Notes: a model not told the origin generated them from the sequence alone. A stretch of DNA of 64,000 bases from an uncultured Muribaculaceae bacterium (GCA_910587075.1 CAJUKE010000009.1:1-64000), one strand, 5' to 3'; shown: positions 1-9,736, numbered from the stretch's first letter. Numbers and translations: made by a program.

Positions 1-41
1 CATATTCAACTCATAATAAGGAATTGTTAAGGTTATAACGG

Positions 42-124
42 AGCCGCCCCGCCGATTCAGTTCGACGGGGCGGCTTGCGTTAAAAGAAACATCCCCTGCC
101 AAAGGATTTGGCAAGGGATGTCGT
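42..124 (-). terminator. Two hairpins downstream of glgP, terminator
   Basis: Reading the minus strand after the glgP stop, a hairpin (about 89-121) is followed by a T-rich run (complement of 82-88), as in an intrinsic terminator. A second, separate GC-rich hairpin with a perfect 10-bp stem (42-51 pairing with 66-75) follows with no T-run. The first is the likely terminator of the glycogen operon; the role of the second is unknown. Confidence 0.65.
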
Positions 125-150
125 TATCTGTAGAGCTCGCTACCAGTGGA

Positions 151-2703
151 TTAGATCCAGCGGGTGTAAGCGAAGTCCATGCGGTGGGGAAGCGCGGGGT
201 TCGAGGGATAGAGGCGGTAGCCATAGCGGAACACGCCTGCCTCGCGGAGCTTCGAGTCGAGCTTGTAAGTGACAACGTTGCCGTCGACCTTGGCCACCTT
301 GAAGGCTTCGGTGCCGAAGAACTTCTCCTCGTTGCCCTCCTTCTTGTAGGCCACGAGTTCGAGACCGAGGTCGTTGGCCAGACCGTTGGTGTCAACCACG
401 GCCTCAACGTGGAAGTCGGTGCCGGTAACGGAGTCGGCCACGTCGGAAGTCTTGACTTCGAGTACCTTGATGCCGTCCCAAGCTGCTGCCACCTTCTCCT
501 TCCAGGCCACGATTTCCTTGGCCAGAGCGAAGTTGTCGGCAACGAGCTTGCCGGTGCGCTTGGCCTCCTTCTCGTAGAAGCGGCTGATGTAGTCGTCGAT
601 CATGCGCTTCATAGTGAAGTGGGGAGCGATATGGGCGATCGAGCGCTTGATGTACTGCACCCACTCGGGGGAGTAACCCTTGGAGTTCTTGGCGTAGTAG
701 AGGGGCACGATCTCGTTTTCGAGCATCGAGTAGATAGTGGCGGCGTCGAGCGCGTCCTGCTGACCCTGGTTAGTGAAGGTGCGCTTGTCGGTGAGGGCCC
801 AGCCGGCCTTTTCGTCGAAGCGGTAGCCTTCGTACCACCAGCCGTCGAGCACGGAGAAGTTGAGCACGCCGTTCATCAGAGCCTTCTCGCCGGAGGTGCC
901 GGAAGCTTCGAGGGGACGGGTCGGGGTGTTCAGCCAGATGTCGACACCGGTAACGAGGCGCTTGGCCACGATCATGTTATAGTCCTCCAGGAAGATGATC
1001 TTGCCGAGGAACTGGGGCATGCGCGAAATCTCCATGATGCGCTTGATCAGGCCCTGGCCGGCGCCGTCGGCGGGGTGAGCCTTGCCGGAGAACACGAACT
1101 GCACGGGGAACTGCTCGTTGTTGACGATCTTGGCCAGACGGTCGAGGTCGGTGAAGAGCAGGTGGGCGCGCTTGTAGGTGGCGAAGCGGCGGGCGAAGCC
1201 GATGATCAGAGCGTTGGGGTTGATTTTGTCAACGATGCTCATCACGGCGGAGGGGTCACCCTGGTTGGCGAGCCACTTGGCCTTGAAGTCGCGCTTGACG
1301 AAGTTGATGAACTTGTTCTTCATCGTCATGCGCATGTTCCAGATTTCCTGGTCGGTGCACTTGAGGATGCCGTCCCAAGCCTTGGGGTTCTCCTGGTGGG
1401 CGAACATCTCCTGGCCGAGCTTTTCGGCGTAGAATTCCTTCCATTCGGAAGCGGCCCAGGTAGGCATGTGAACGCCGTTGGTGACGTAGCCCACATGGCT
1501 CTCCTCCCAGGTGTAGCCCTTCCAGATTCCGGCGAACATCTTCTTGGAGACCTCGCCGTGGAGCCAGCTGACGCCGTTGGCCTCCTGGCAGGTGTTGAGA
1601 GCGAACACGCTCATCGAGAAGCGCTCGTTGGTGTCGGGGTTCTCGCGGCCCATGTTCATAAGGTCGTTCCAGGAGATACCGAGCTTGGCGGGATACTCGC
1701 CCATGTACTTGCCGAAGAGACCTTCGTCGAAGTAGTCATGACCGGCGGGCACGGGGGTGTGCACGGTGTAGAGGCTGGAGGCGCGCACCAGTTCGAGGGC
1801 CACGTTGAAGTCGAGGTGTTCTTCCTGAACGTAGTCCACGAGGCGCTGCAGGTTGAGCAGGGCGGCGTGGCCTTCGTTGCAGTGGTAGAGCTGCGACTTG
1901 ATGCCGAGTTTCTTGAGCATCAGGATACCGCCGATGCCGAGGAGATACTCCTGCTTGATGCGGTTTTCCCAGTCGCCGCCGTAGAGCTGGTGGGTGATGG
2001 GGCGGTCGAACTCCGAGTTCATCTCGAAGTCGGTGTCCATCAGGTAGAGGTTCATGCGGCCCACGTTAACGCGCCATACATGGCTGTAGATGGTGCGGCC
2101 GGGATAGGGAACTTCGAGAATCATGGGGTGGCCGTTCTCCATAACCTGCTCGATGGGGAGCTGGTTGAAGTTCTGGGCCTCATAGTTGGCGATCTGCTGG
2201 CCGTCGACACTCAGCGACTGGGTGAAGTAGCCGTAGCGGTAAAGGAAACCGACGGCGGTCATGGGCACGCGGCTGTCGGATGCCTCCTTGATATAGTCGC
2301 CGGCGAGCACGCCAAGGCCGCCGGAGTAGATTTTCAGGGCGTTGCAGAGACCGTATTCCATCGAGAAGTAGGATACGGAGGGGATGTCGTCGCGCATGGG
2401 CTGGGCCATGTACTCCTTGAACATGCCGTAGACGTGGTCGATACGGGCCAGGAGTTCCTTGTCGGCCAGGATTTCCTCCAGACGCTCGGCGGAGAGCTGC
2501 TGGAGCACCATCACGGGGTTTTCGCCCGTCGAGCGCCAGAGGTCGGGGTTGAGGTCGCGGAAGAGGGCTTTGCCTTCGCTGTTCCATACCCACCAGAGGT
2601 TTTTGGCGAGCTCAGCGAGGGGTTTGAGCTTCGAGGGCAGGTCGGATTTCACTGTAATGTCGTGCCAGTTGGGGACATTAGTGTTACTGACTTGAAGTTT
2701 CAT
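151..2703 (-). CDS. glgP: Alpha-glucan (glycogen/maltodextrin) phosphorylase, GT35
   Basis: An 850-residue cytosolic enzyme that releases glucose-1-phosphate from the ends of glycogen or maltodextrin by phosphorolysis, using pyridoxal phosphate. The pyridoxal-binding segment is visible as GTSGEKAL, with the lysine near residue 607. The N-terminus (KNLWWVWNSE) and the length match the alpha-glucan phosphorylase branch found in Bacteroidetes and Thermotoga rather than the E. coli GlgP branch. It follows the glycogen synthase gene by 64 bp on the same strand, so synthesis and breakdown of the store are probably co-transcribed. Two hairpins after the stop close the unit. The gene family is secure; whether the main substrate is glycogen or short maltodextrins is not decided by the sequence. 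Confidence 0.93.
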   Translation of the reverse strand: MKLQVSNTNVPNWHDITVKSDLPSKLKPLAELAKNLWWVWNSEGKALFRDLNPDLWRSTGENPVMVLQQLSAERLEEILADKELLARIDHVYGMFKEYMAQPMRDDIPSVSYFSMEYGLCNALKIYSGGLGVLAGDYIKEASDSRVPMTAVGFLYRYGYFTQSLSVDGQQIANYEAQNFNQLPIEQVMENGHPMILEVPYPGRTIYSHVWRVNVGRMNLYLMDTDFEMNSEFDRPITHQLYGGDWENRIKQEYLLGIGGILMLKKLGIKSQLYHCNEGHAALLNLQRLVDYVQEEHLDFNVALELVRASSLYTVHTPVPAGHDYFDEGLFGKYMGEYPAKLGISWNDLMNMGRENPDTNERFSMSVFALNTCQEANGVSWLHGEVSKKMFAGIWKGYTWEESHVGYVTNGVHMPTWAASEWKEFYAEKLGQEMFAHQENPKAWDGILKCTDQEIWNMRMTMKNKFINFVKRDFKAKWLANQGDPSAVMSIVDKINPNALIIGFARRFATYKRAHLLFTDLDRLAKIVNNEQFPVQFVFSGKAHPADGAGQGLIKRIMEISRMPQFLGKIIFLEDYNMIVAKRLVTGVDIWLNTPTRPLEASGTSGEKALMNGVLNFSVLDGWWYEGYRFDEKAGWALTDKRTFTNQGQQDALDAATIYSMLENEIVPLYYAKNSKGYSPEWVQYIKRSIAHIAPHFTMKRMIDDYISRFYEKEAKRTGKLVADNFALAKEIVAWKEKVAAAWDGIKVLEVKTSDVADSVTGTDFHVEAVVDTNGLANDLGLELVAYKKEGNEEKFFGTEAFKVAKVDGNVVTYKLDSKLREAGVFRYGYRLYPSNPALPHRMDFAYTRWI

Positions 2704-2767
2704 GTGTGAAATATTTGTAAGTAGGAATTGTATTAATTAATGTGTTTTCGACAAGTGGGCCAAGGCA

Positions 2768-4417
2768 TTATTCGCGTGCCGACGCAGCCTCGCGGGCTTT
2801 CTTGAAGGCGTCAACATAGTATACGATAAAGTAATCCCAGAGAGCCTTGTCAGCTGTGACGCGCGACGCTTTCGACACTTTTTCGCGGGTGTCGGCGTCA
2901 GCGTCGGCGAGCCATCGGAGCGACGAAGCGAGTTTCTCGACAACCTCGCCGTAGTTCGAGTCGCCGCGGGGGATCACCACCACGCCGCTCTGCTCGAAAT
3001 CGCTCGCCGAGGTCGAGAGGATCCACTGCCCGAAGCCCGAAAGGGAGGTAGTGACGGTGGGCACGCCGTAGGCCACGCTCTCCAGGGGGGTGTAGCCCCA
3101 GGGCTCGTAGTAGGAGGGGAACGCGGTGGCGTCCATGCCGGCGAGCATATCGTAGTACTGCATATTGAATATGCTGTCGTCGCCATTGAGGTAGCAGGGC
3201 ACATAGATCACCTGCACCGCCGAATCGCGGTCGGCCGAGAAGCCGAGCTGGTGGATGCGGTTGATAATCGGGTCGGACTCGGGATTGTTGAGCCAGTGGG
3301 TGAGCGCCGGATTCTCAACGCCGGGGTTGTTGCCGGCGGCCACGGCGTCCTTAACATCCTGGCGGGGCTCCTTGGACCACGCGGGCACCATCACGAACAG
3401 GAGCAGCTGTTTCGAGGGAGCGCCCTGCTGGATGAGCTTGGCGGCGTCGAGGAACACGTCGATACCCTTGTTGCGGTACTCGCAGCGGCCCGAAGTGGCG
3501 GCTATGAAGGTATCGGCGGGGAGTTCGCGCCCTATCATGGCCGAACCCACCTTGAGCATAGCCTCGCGGGCCACCTCGCGGGCCTTGCGCATGCGGGCCT
3601 TGGTGAGGGCGGCATCAGGCTGGAACCCGTTGGGGGTAACGATGTCGGGGCGCTTGTCGAGCAGTTGCTCGCATTCGGCGGCGGTAACGTCGGAGACGGT
3701 CGTGAAGCAGTCGGCGTTGTGCGCGGCGGCTTTCTCAAGCGAGTGTTTCGACTCCATATTGAGTTCGCGGGCCATCTGGTCGCCGTTGTACCCCCTCATA
3801 TAATCATAAAGGGGCTTGCCATTGCCACAGATGCTGCGGCCGATCGAAGTAGCGTGAGTGGTGAAAATGGTGCCTACCTTGGGGAGCTTCCAGTTCACAT
3901 AGAGGAGCCCCATACCGGTAGTCCATTCGTCGAAGTGGGCCACGATGCTCTTATGGCGGGTGCGCTTGTAGTTGCAGATGCTCTCGATCACCATACCGGC
4001 GGCGAGGGAGAAGGCGCAAGCCTCGTCGTAGTCGCCATAAGCGTGGAGCGAGTCAACGCCGTAGCGCTGCCACATCTCACCATAATAATAGTCCTTGACC
4101 TTGTACATGGCGTCGAACTTGACGAGCACCACGATGGGCTTGCCGGGGATGTTCCAGCGGCCTACGCGCACCGAGATCCCCTCGGGAAGCTCGGCCTTGT
4201 CGCGCCAGGGACGCAGAATCGAAGGCACTTCGGTAAAGTAAGGCGACGGATTTTCCTCGGACCACACGTCCGGGCCTATAAAAATCGTCTTGTCCTTATA
4301 GAGATTTTGCAGAGTCAGAGCCTTGGTTGACAAAACGGTGTAAATGCCACCGATTTTGTTACAAACTTCCCAGCTCGTCTCGAAAATCATATCAAGATTT
4401 ACAGCGTCAATCTTCAT
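2768..4417 (-). CDS. Glycogen synthase, GT3-like
   Basis: A 549-residue glycosyltransferase resembling the eukaryote-type (GT3) glycogen synthases that Bacteroidetes carry instead of the bacterial GT5 GlgA. It should transfer glucose from a sugar nucleotide to the non-reducing end of glycogen in the cytosol. The N-terminal donor/acceptor loop reads EVCNKIGGIYTVLSTKA (about residues 17-33), and the C-terminal nucleotide-binding segment YEPWGYTPLESVAYGVPT lies at about 440-460. It is the first gene of a two-gene unit with glgP. A TAACTTTG promoter box lies 29 bp upstream of the ATG. UDP-glucose or ADP-glucose use cannot be read from the sequence. Confidence 0.88.
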   Translation of the reverse strand: MKIDAVNLDMIFETSWEVCNKIGGIYTVLSTKALTLQNLYKDKTIFIGPDVWSEENPSPYFTEVPSILRPWRDKAELPEGISVRVGRWNIPGKPIVVLVKFDAMYKVKDYYYGEMWQRYGVDSLHAYGDYDEACAFSLAAGMVIESICNYKRTRHKSIVAHFDEWTTGMGLLYVNWKLPKVGTIFTTHATSIGRSICGNGKPLYDYMRGYNGDQMARELNMESKHSLEKAAAHNADCFTTVSDVTAAECEQLLDKRPDIVTPNGFQPDAALTKARMRKAREVAREAMLKVGSAMIGRELPADTFIAATSGRCEYRNKGIDVFLDAAKLIQQGAPSKQLLLFVMVPAWSKEPRQDVKDAVAAGNNPGVENPALTHWLNNPESDPIINRIHQLGFSADRDSAVQVIYVPCYLNGDDSIFNMQYYDMLAGMDATAFPSYYEPWGYTPLESVAYGVPTVTTSLSGFGQWILSTSASDFEQSGVVVIPRGDSNYGEVVEKLASSLRWLADADADTREKVSKASRVTADKALWDYFIVYYVDAFKKAREAASARE

Positions 4418-4446
4418 AAATTTTTGAAGTTTTCCGTTTTAGGGTG

Positions 4447-4454
4447 CAAAGTTA
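4447..4454 (-). promoter_or_regulatory. Bacteroidetes -7 box for the glycogen operon
   Basis: TAACTTTG on the minus strand, an exact match to TAnnTTTG, 29 bp before the glycogen synthase ATG. No clear TTTG element is seen at the expected -33 position. The predicted 5' leader is about 25-30 nt. Confidence 0.55.
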
Positions 4455-4581
4455 GCGAAAATTTCCGTATCTGCCAGTTTTTTTTGAACTAAAATCCGAA
4501 TCAGACGAAAAACTATATCACCAAAAAGCGCCAAAAACGTTACAGAAAAATTTACGAAACGAGCCGATTTGACTAAAAAAA

Positions 4582-5682
4582 TCACTTTGAGCCGCAAACT
4601 TCGCGGTAAACGTCAACCGTGCGCGCCGCGATAGCGTCCCAATCGTAATTAGCGAGGTTATAGGCCCGCGGGGTGCCCCGCGAAAGTGTTTTACGTGTCA
4701 AAATTGTAGCTAATGCGTCCACATTTCCAGCCTGGAAGAAGTCCGCGGCATCCAATTCGGGGATGCGGTTGGCCGGGATATCGCTCACCACGACGTCGAG
4801 ATCGTAGCTCATCGCTTCGAGCAGCGCTATAGGGAGACCCTCGTGATACGATGGGAGCACGAAAAGCGACGCGTTGGACATCAGTTGGTTAAGACGCTCA
4901 CCCTTGATAAAGCCCGTAAGCACAACCCCGGCCTCGCGGGCCTGGCGCTTTAGCGCTTCGGAATACTCGTCGGGGTGGTCGGAGTCGCCGGCTATAACCA
5001 GTCGCCACTCCTTCGGCAACCCCGCCTTGGCGTACGCCTCAATCAGGTCGTGGAACCCCTTTTCCTTCACGAAACGGCCCAGAGCCACGATATACGGCGC
5101 GCCGTCGATACCCCATTCCTTGAGATACTCGCGGCCAGATGATTTCACGGGTTTATTTACTCCGTTGAAAATAAGCTCAGTATCGGAGCGTCCATAGTTA
5201 TCGCGGAGTATTCCGGCGATAACGTTGGATATAACGATTACCTTGTTGGAGCATTTGGTGCCGAACCGCTCTCCGAGCCTTAACGCCGTGCGGGCCAGTC
5301 GGCCCCACTTCTGGCGGTCGTAGTCGGGTCCGTGGTTGGTGGTGACAACCTTCATACCGAGCAAACGGGCGAAAGGCACCATCAGCGAGGGGCCTATGGC
5401 GTGGATATGGAGCACATCGGGGTTGAGCCGACGCGCCTTCAGCACGGCCAGGAAGGTGTGTACTATGGCCTCAACGCTTTTCTTGCGTGGCGCGTAAACG
5501 TCGGCCAGCCTCACCCCCTTGTATTCGTCGCGGCGGTTTTCGGGGGTGACGTAGGGGGTGCGGCGTATCACCGTGACATCATGCCCCATAGCGGCTATAC
5601 GCGGGTAAAGTTGTTCGCAGTGGGTTTCCACACCGCCCTGAATGTCGGGGATTCCCCGGGTGCCGGTAACTACGATTTTCAC
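4582..5682 (-). CDS. Glycosyltransferase family 4
   Basis: A 366-residue GT-B fold retaining glycosyltransferase, probably adding a sugar to a surface glycan on the cytosolic face of the membrane. The N-terminus GTRGIPDIQGGVETHCEQLYPRI is typical of RfaB/RfaG-like GT4 enzymes of polysaccharide loci. The C-terminal donor-binding motif SYHEGLPIALLEAMSYD (about residues 277-293) carries the expected E-x7-E spacing. It follows the radical SAM gene by 78 bp on the same strand and is the last of a run of envelope-type genes. A 164-bp AT-rich gap separates it from the glycogen operon. Sugar and acceptor are unknown. Confidence 0.85.
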   Translation of the reverse strand: MKIVVTGTRGIPDIQGGVETHCEQLYPRIAAMGHDVTVIRRTPYVTPENRRDEYKGVRLADVYAPRKKSVEAIVHTFLAVLKARRLNPDVLHIHAIGPSLMVPFARLLGMKVVTTNHGPDYDRQKWGRLARTALRLGERFGTKCSNKVIVISNVIAGILRDNYGRSDTELIFNGVNKPVKSSGREYLKEWGIDGAPYIVALGRFVKEKGFHDLIEAYAKAGLPKEWRLVIAGDSDHPDEYSEALKRQAREAGVVLTGFIKGERLNQLMSNASLFVLPSYHEGLPIALLEAMSYDLDVVVSDIPANRIPELDAADFFQAGNVDALATILTRKTLSRGTPRAYNLANYDWDAIAARTVDVYREVCGSK

Positions 5683-5760
5683 GGTAATAAGGTTTTAAGG
5701 TTATATTCGGATCCACGGAACGGTTCCGAGAATAATCTGATTCTAAAATCGCTACGATTA

Positions 5761-6837
5761 TCAGAATTTCGGGCGGAGGTCGCCCTGCGAGGGATCCTGG
5801 CCTACGTCGTACCAGGTTTTGTCGAGGCACGGTTTCAGCCCGCGCATCGAGCGAAGCTTGTTGGTCAGCGCCCACTTGGCCGGATGCTTTATATATTTGT
5901 GCATCACGGGGGAGGCGGTGCCCACCATCCAGCAGTTCTTAGGGCAGCGGCGCACCATGTCGCGCACCTTGGCCGCCTGCTCGGAATTCCAAATGGTCAT
6001 AAAGTCGGCGTCGTGGATGTTCCCCATCGACTCCTTCCAGTATTTATCCTCCAAGCCGTTGCAGGGGAACACCTCCCCCCACGGGTCAATGAAGAAATTG
6101 GCCGAACCTGCCTCGCAGGGGAGCATGCGCCGACCACCCTCGATATAGTTGATCAGGCCCATATTGAAGAACGCACGGAACCACGATTTGGGGTGCTTCT
6201 CCTTGAGCTGCCATTCGATGAGCTGCTCGAAGTCGCGGCATACCTCGTCGCGGTTGGTGATCACGTTGTCGTCCTTATGGAAGTAATACGAATTGTGGAA
6301 CGCCGCCGTGGCGAATTCCAGCCCGAGCGACTTGGAAAGCTGGTACAGGGCCAGCATATCCTTGGAGTTGTTGTTTGACACGGTGCATCCGAACCCTATA
6401 TCCTTCACGCCCATCTCTTTTAGTGTCAAGAGGGTGCGGAGCCCCTTGTCGAAGCCCCCGTCGCGTCCGCGGAGCTCGTCGTTCTTGCGGCTGAGCCCCT
6501 CGATCGAAATGCGGATGCCGATGTTGGGGAAGCGCTTGGCGAGGGCTATCACGCGGTCGTCAAACCAGCCGGAGGTCGAGATCACGATGCGGTCGGTGTG
6601 GCGGTAGCACTCCTCGACGATTGCGGGGAGGTCCTCGCGCACGAACGGCTCACCCCCGGTGATGTTGATAAACTTCAGTCTGGGGAGCGAGCGCAGGTCC
6701 TCGGCCTTGATTTCCTCCTTCTTGTCAGTAGGATTCTGCCAGATGTTGCACATCTTGCAGCGCATCGGGCAGCGGTAAGTGATTATGATAGAAGCGTCAG
6801 TTGGCTGTATGGCGTTCATGGTTGGATTGCGTGTCAT
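5761..6837 (-). CDS. Radical SAM protein with SPASM-like C-terminus
   Basis: A 358-residue radical SAM enzyme. The 4Fe-4S cluster motif CPMRCKMC (Cys 23, 27, 30) binds S-adenosylmethionine, and NITGGEP is the usual GGEP motif. The C-terminal third has further cysteines (LPCEAG, FPCNG, RCPKNCW) spaced like a SPASM or twitch auxiliary cluster domain, as in MoaA/PqqE-type enzymes. It lies between two GT4 glycosyltransferases with short gaps (35 and 78 bp), which suggests modification of a sugar, lipid or peptide of the surface glycan; that is inference from position. An internal ATG at 6819 is an alternative start that leaves the motifs intact. Substrate unknown. Confidence 0.82.
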   Translation of the reverse strand: MTRNPTMNAIQPTDASIIITYRCPMRCKMCNIWQNPTDKKEEIKAEDLRSLPRLKFINITGGEPFVREDLPAIVEECYRHTDRIVISTSGWFDDRVIALAKRFPNIGIRISIEGLSRKNDELRGRDGGFDKGLRTLLTLKEMGVKDIGFGCTVSNNNSKDMLALYQLSKSLGLEFATAAFHNSYYFHKDDNVITNRDEVCRDFEQLIEWQLKEKHPKSWFRAFFNMGLINYIEGGRRMLPCEAGSANFFIDPWGEVFPCNGLEDKYWKESMGNIHDADFMTIWNSEQAAKVRDMVRRCPKNCWMVGTASPVMHKYIKHPAKWALTNKLRSMRGLKPCLDKTWYDVGQDPSQGDLRPKF

Positions 6838-6872
6838 AAATTCGCCGGGCGCCGCGGGCGCCGGCGCGTGTG

Positions 6873-8078
6873 TTATTTTTCGTAAGCATCGAGCAGGTCG
6901 CGGTAATGCCGTTCGGGCGAGAACCGGGCGAGCGAGGAGCGGCGTATCGCCGCGTTGTCCCAGGGCGTGTCAAATGCCGCGTGTATGGCGCGGGCCATAT
7001 CGTCGGCGTCGCCGCTCTCGAACACGAGGCCGGAGCGCCCCTCGTCGACCAGTTCGGGTATACCGCCGATGCGCGCGCCGAGCACCGGCGTTCCGGCGCA
7101 TAGCGACTCGATGACCCCGAGGGGGTTGTTCTCGTAGCATACCGACGGCATTATTGAGAATCGGGCGGCGCGCAGGAGGTCGACAACCTGGTCGGCGGTC
7201 ATACGCCCCGCGAACTCGATGTTTGGCGAGCCGTACTTCGAGCGGAGCTCTTCGAGCAGCGGGCCGTCGCCAGCGAGCACCAGGTGGTGGGGGAGCCTCG
7301 ATGCCGCTTCGAGAAGCGACTCCACTCCCTTTTCGTGAGACATACGCCCCACATAGCAGTAGAAATCGCCGCGTCCGGCGGTTTCCGCATCGCCCGAAGC
7401 GCCCAGGCGGCCGATCTTGTCGAACCCGATGAAATTGCAGTTTACCAGCAGTTTCTCCGGGGAGAACCCGCCCTGCTCCATCTTGGATTTGAGGAAAGAG
7501 CTTGGACAGATGAAAGTATCGACCGCGCGTTCAAGCCGGCTGCGGTTCCACTTGCGGGCCTCGGCCCAGGCTACAACGCTCGCGGCGAGCGAACCCTTCA
7601 TACAGCGGTGGCGGAGCACCGCCGAAGGGGAAGTGAAGCACTCCTCGCAGGGCTTTCCATCCCTCAGGCATGAGTACGAGGGGCAGATCGGCTTGTAGTC
7701 GTGCAGGGTCCAGACAACTTTGGCTCCAGCCTCGCGGGCCATTTCGGCCAAAACCGGCGAGAGGTAGCTGTGGATGTTCTGCAGATGCACCACGTCGGGC
7801 TTGAAGTCGGCAAGTATCGCGGCGAAGGAGCGGCGTATGTCGCCCCACCCCATCGCCCTGGCGGCGGCGCGGAGCTTCCCCTTGAGTGGGGCGCCGAAGT
7901 CGACCGCCGAAGCGAAGTAGCCGCTCCAGCGCGAAGGGATGTTGTCGGGGTACTCCATAGCGTATACGGCCACCTCGTGTCCCTTGTCGGCCAGGAGCCG
8001 CTCAAGGTTGAGGGTGCATACGCAGTCGCCACCCCGGGGGTAATAAAACTTGTTGACAATCAATACTCGCTGCTTCAT
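6873..8078 (-). CDS. Glycosyltransferase family 4 with cysteine cluster
   Basis: A 401-residue GT4 enzyme of GT-B fold. The N-terminus (NKFYYPRGGDCVCTLNLERLL) holds the glycine-rich acceptor loop and the C-terminal donor motif YENNPLGVIESLCAGTPV lies at about 315-332. Between the two domains (about residues 130-155) is a cluster CPSYSCLRDGKPCEECF followed by a further Cys, which looks like a metal-binding knuckle and occurs in a subset of GT4 enzymes in polysaccharide loci. The gene starts 18 bp downstream of the TPR gene and 35 bp ahead of the radical SAM gene, so it is probably co-transcribed with both. Substrate unknown. Confidence 0.85.
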   Translation of the reverse strand: MKQRVLIVNKFYYPRGGDCVCTLNLERLLADKGHEVAVYAMEYPDNIPSRWSGYFASAVDFGAPLKGKLRAAARAMGWGDIRRSFAAILADFKPDVVHLQNIHSYLSPVLAEMAREAGAKVVWTLHDYKPICPSYSCLRDGKPCEECFTSPSAVLRHRCMKGSLAASVVAWAEARKWNRSRLERAVDTFICPSSFLKSKMEQGGFSPEKLLVNCNFIGFDKIGRLGASGDAETAGRGDFYCYVGRMSHEKGVESLLEAASRLPHHLVLAGDGPLLEELRSKYGSPNIEFAGRMTADQVVDLLRAARFSIMPSVCYENNPLGVIESLCAGTPVLGARIGGIPELVDEGRSGLVFESGDADDMARAIHAAFDTPWDNAAIRRSSLARFSPERHYRDLLDAYEK

Positions 8079-8096
8079 CTGCCTCGTCGCTTGGAA

Positions 8097-9713
8097 TTAC
8101 TTAAAGAGGTAGGAATACGATTCGAGGGCGCGGGCGAAACGGGGGTCGTCGCGCAGGGGTGCCACGTTGACGCGCCCGGCATCGTTGTGCTTCCAGTTGT
8201 AGAGGCTCGCGTACCCCTTGCCGAGCGAGCGGTCGACGCACGCCAGGGCCTTGTCGGCCTCACCGGCCTGGGCGTAGAGACAGGCTGCGAGGTAGTTGAT
8301 CGAACCGTCGGTATCGTTGTTGTCGCGGAGCAGGTCGTCGGCCCAGCGGAGCGCCCCCTCGGAGTCACCGGCGAAGAGCATGGCGAATCCGCGGAGTGTC
8401 GAGGGCGCGGTCAGATGCTCGCCCGCGGCGTTGACGCTCTCGGCGGGCACGGCGTCGAGCAGCCTTTTATATATAGGTGTGGCATTGCGGGGCTGCTTCA
8501 GCCCGTCGTTGACCACCCACGCCTGGAGCATATAGCTCATAGCGTCCTCGGGGTTGTCCATAATCAGCTCGCCGAATATGCCGGAAGCCTCGTCGAAACG
8601 ACCGAGCGAGAACAGCGCGAGCCCCTTCTCGGTGAGCGCGGCGCGGTTGGTCGGCGCGTCGCTCAGGGCGAAGTCAACGGCTTTGAGCGCCGGGGCGAAG
8701 TCACCTTTGGCGCGGCGTATGCGCGAGAGCGTGGTGTTGAATTCCGGGTTGGCCGGGTCCATACCGATAGCCTGGTTGGTGTATTCCAGGGCACGGTCGA
8801 AGTCGCAGAGCTGGAAGTAGCACTCGCCCAGCGCGCCGTAGATGCCGGCGTAGTTGTACATATTGTTGTCGACCAGCTTGCGGTAGTCGTCGATAGCCGA
8901 GAGATAGTGGGCGTGGGCCTGGGCGATGAATCCGCGCAGATAGTAGAGCATCGGCTGGTCGGGAGCCTTGCTCACCGCGCTGCTCAGCCCGGTGATTACC
9001 GCCGGGTAGTCGGTGTTGCCGATGGCGGCGAGTTCCTGGATGGCGCGTGAGTTGGAGTCGATGGAGATAGCCATGATCAGGTCCTCGACGGCCCCGGTAT
9101 TGTCGCCGAGCATGCGGCGCACCGATGAGCGGCGCACGAAGATGTCGCTGTCGGTAGGCATCATGCTTACAGCATCGTCCATATACTGCTGAGCCAGTCC
9201 GAGGTTGTTCTCCTTAACCGACACGCGGGCCAGACCTGTGAGCGCCTCGGCACTGCGGGGGTTGATGGCGCGCATACGATTGTAGTCGGCCTTGGCGTCG
9301 GCGTAGCGTCCGAGCTCATATTCCGAGTTGGCCTTCTGGTAGAGGGCCAGGAACGACGACGGGTCGAGTTTCAGCGCCTCGGTGAAGTCGGCCAGCGCCT
9401 CCTCGTGCTTGTCGAGCATCTGGTAAATCTCGGCACGGAGAAACCTCGCCTCGAAGAGGAAATCGGTATCGGCCGCTGGAGCGTACTTGATGGCGTTGTC
9501 AACGTCGGAGAGGGCGCGGAGATACTGGTTGAACTTGTAGTATTCGTTGGCGCGGCGGAAGTAAACGTCGTAGGACTGCGGATTGGCCGCGATCTCCTGG
9601 TTGTAAACCTCCATCATGGCGCGCGTCATAGGGTTGTCGAGCCCCTGGGCCGACGCGGGGAGCGCGGATGCCGAGGCCAATATTGCGGCTGCTAAAAAGC
9701 TGCGTATCTTCAT
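8097..9713 (-). CDS. Secreted TPR-repeat protein
   Basis: A 538-residue protein with an N-terminal signal peptide (MKIRSFLAAAILASASALPASAQ, cleavage after AQA/AQ expected near residue 23). The rest is a series of tetratricopeptide repeats, recognisable by the repeated small-hydrophobic pattern, for example EEALADFTEALKLDPSS and DRALEYTNQAIGMDPANP. TPR solenoids mediate protein-protein contacts, so it is likely a periplasmic or outer-membrane scaffold. It sits 23 bp after kdsA and just before the glycosyltransferase run. No catalytic domain is visible and the partner is unknown. Confidence 0.85.
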   Translation of the reverse strand: MKIRSFLAAAILASASALPASAQGLDNPMTRAMMEVYNQEIAANPQSYDVYFRRANEYYKFNQYLRALSDVDNAIKYAPAADTDFLFEARFLRAEIYQMLDKHEEALADFTEALKLDPSSFLALYQKANSEYELGRYADAKADYNRMRAINPRSAEALTGLARVSVKENNLGLAQQYMDDAVSMMPTDSDIFVRRSSVRRMLGDNTGAVEDLIMAISIDSNSRAIQELAAIGNTDYPAVITGLSSAVSKAPDQPMLYYLRGFIAQAHAHYLSAIDDYRKLVDNNMYNYAGIYGALGECYFQLCDFDRALEYTNQAIGMDPANPEFNTTLSRIRRAKGDFAPALKAVDFALSDAPTNRAALTEKGLALFSLGRFDEASGIFGELIMDNPEDAMSYMLQAWVVNDGLKQPRNATPIYKRLLDAVPAESVNAAGEHLTAPSTLRGFAMLFAGDSEGALRWADDLLRDNNDTDGSINYLAACLYAQAGEADKALACVDRSLGKGYASLYNWKHNDAGRVNVAPLRDDPRFARALESYSYLFK

Positions 9714-9736
9714 TTGCTAAAGTAGGGATAGTGTGG

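Noticed and set aside
1..3. CAT at the left edge, possibly the start codon of a leftward gene
   Set aside because: Only three bases are visible, so a gene cannot be supported.
118..2709. Long open frame on the plus strand opposite glgP
   Set aside because: It is the antisense of a secure gene in GC-rich DNA; its translation is His/Val/Glu/Leu-rich with no family pattern.
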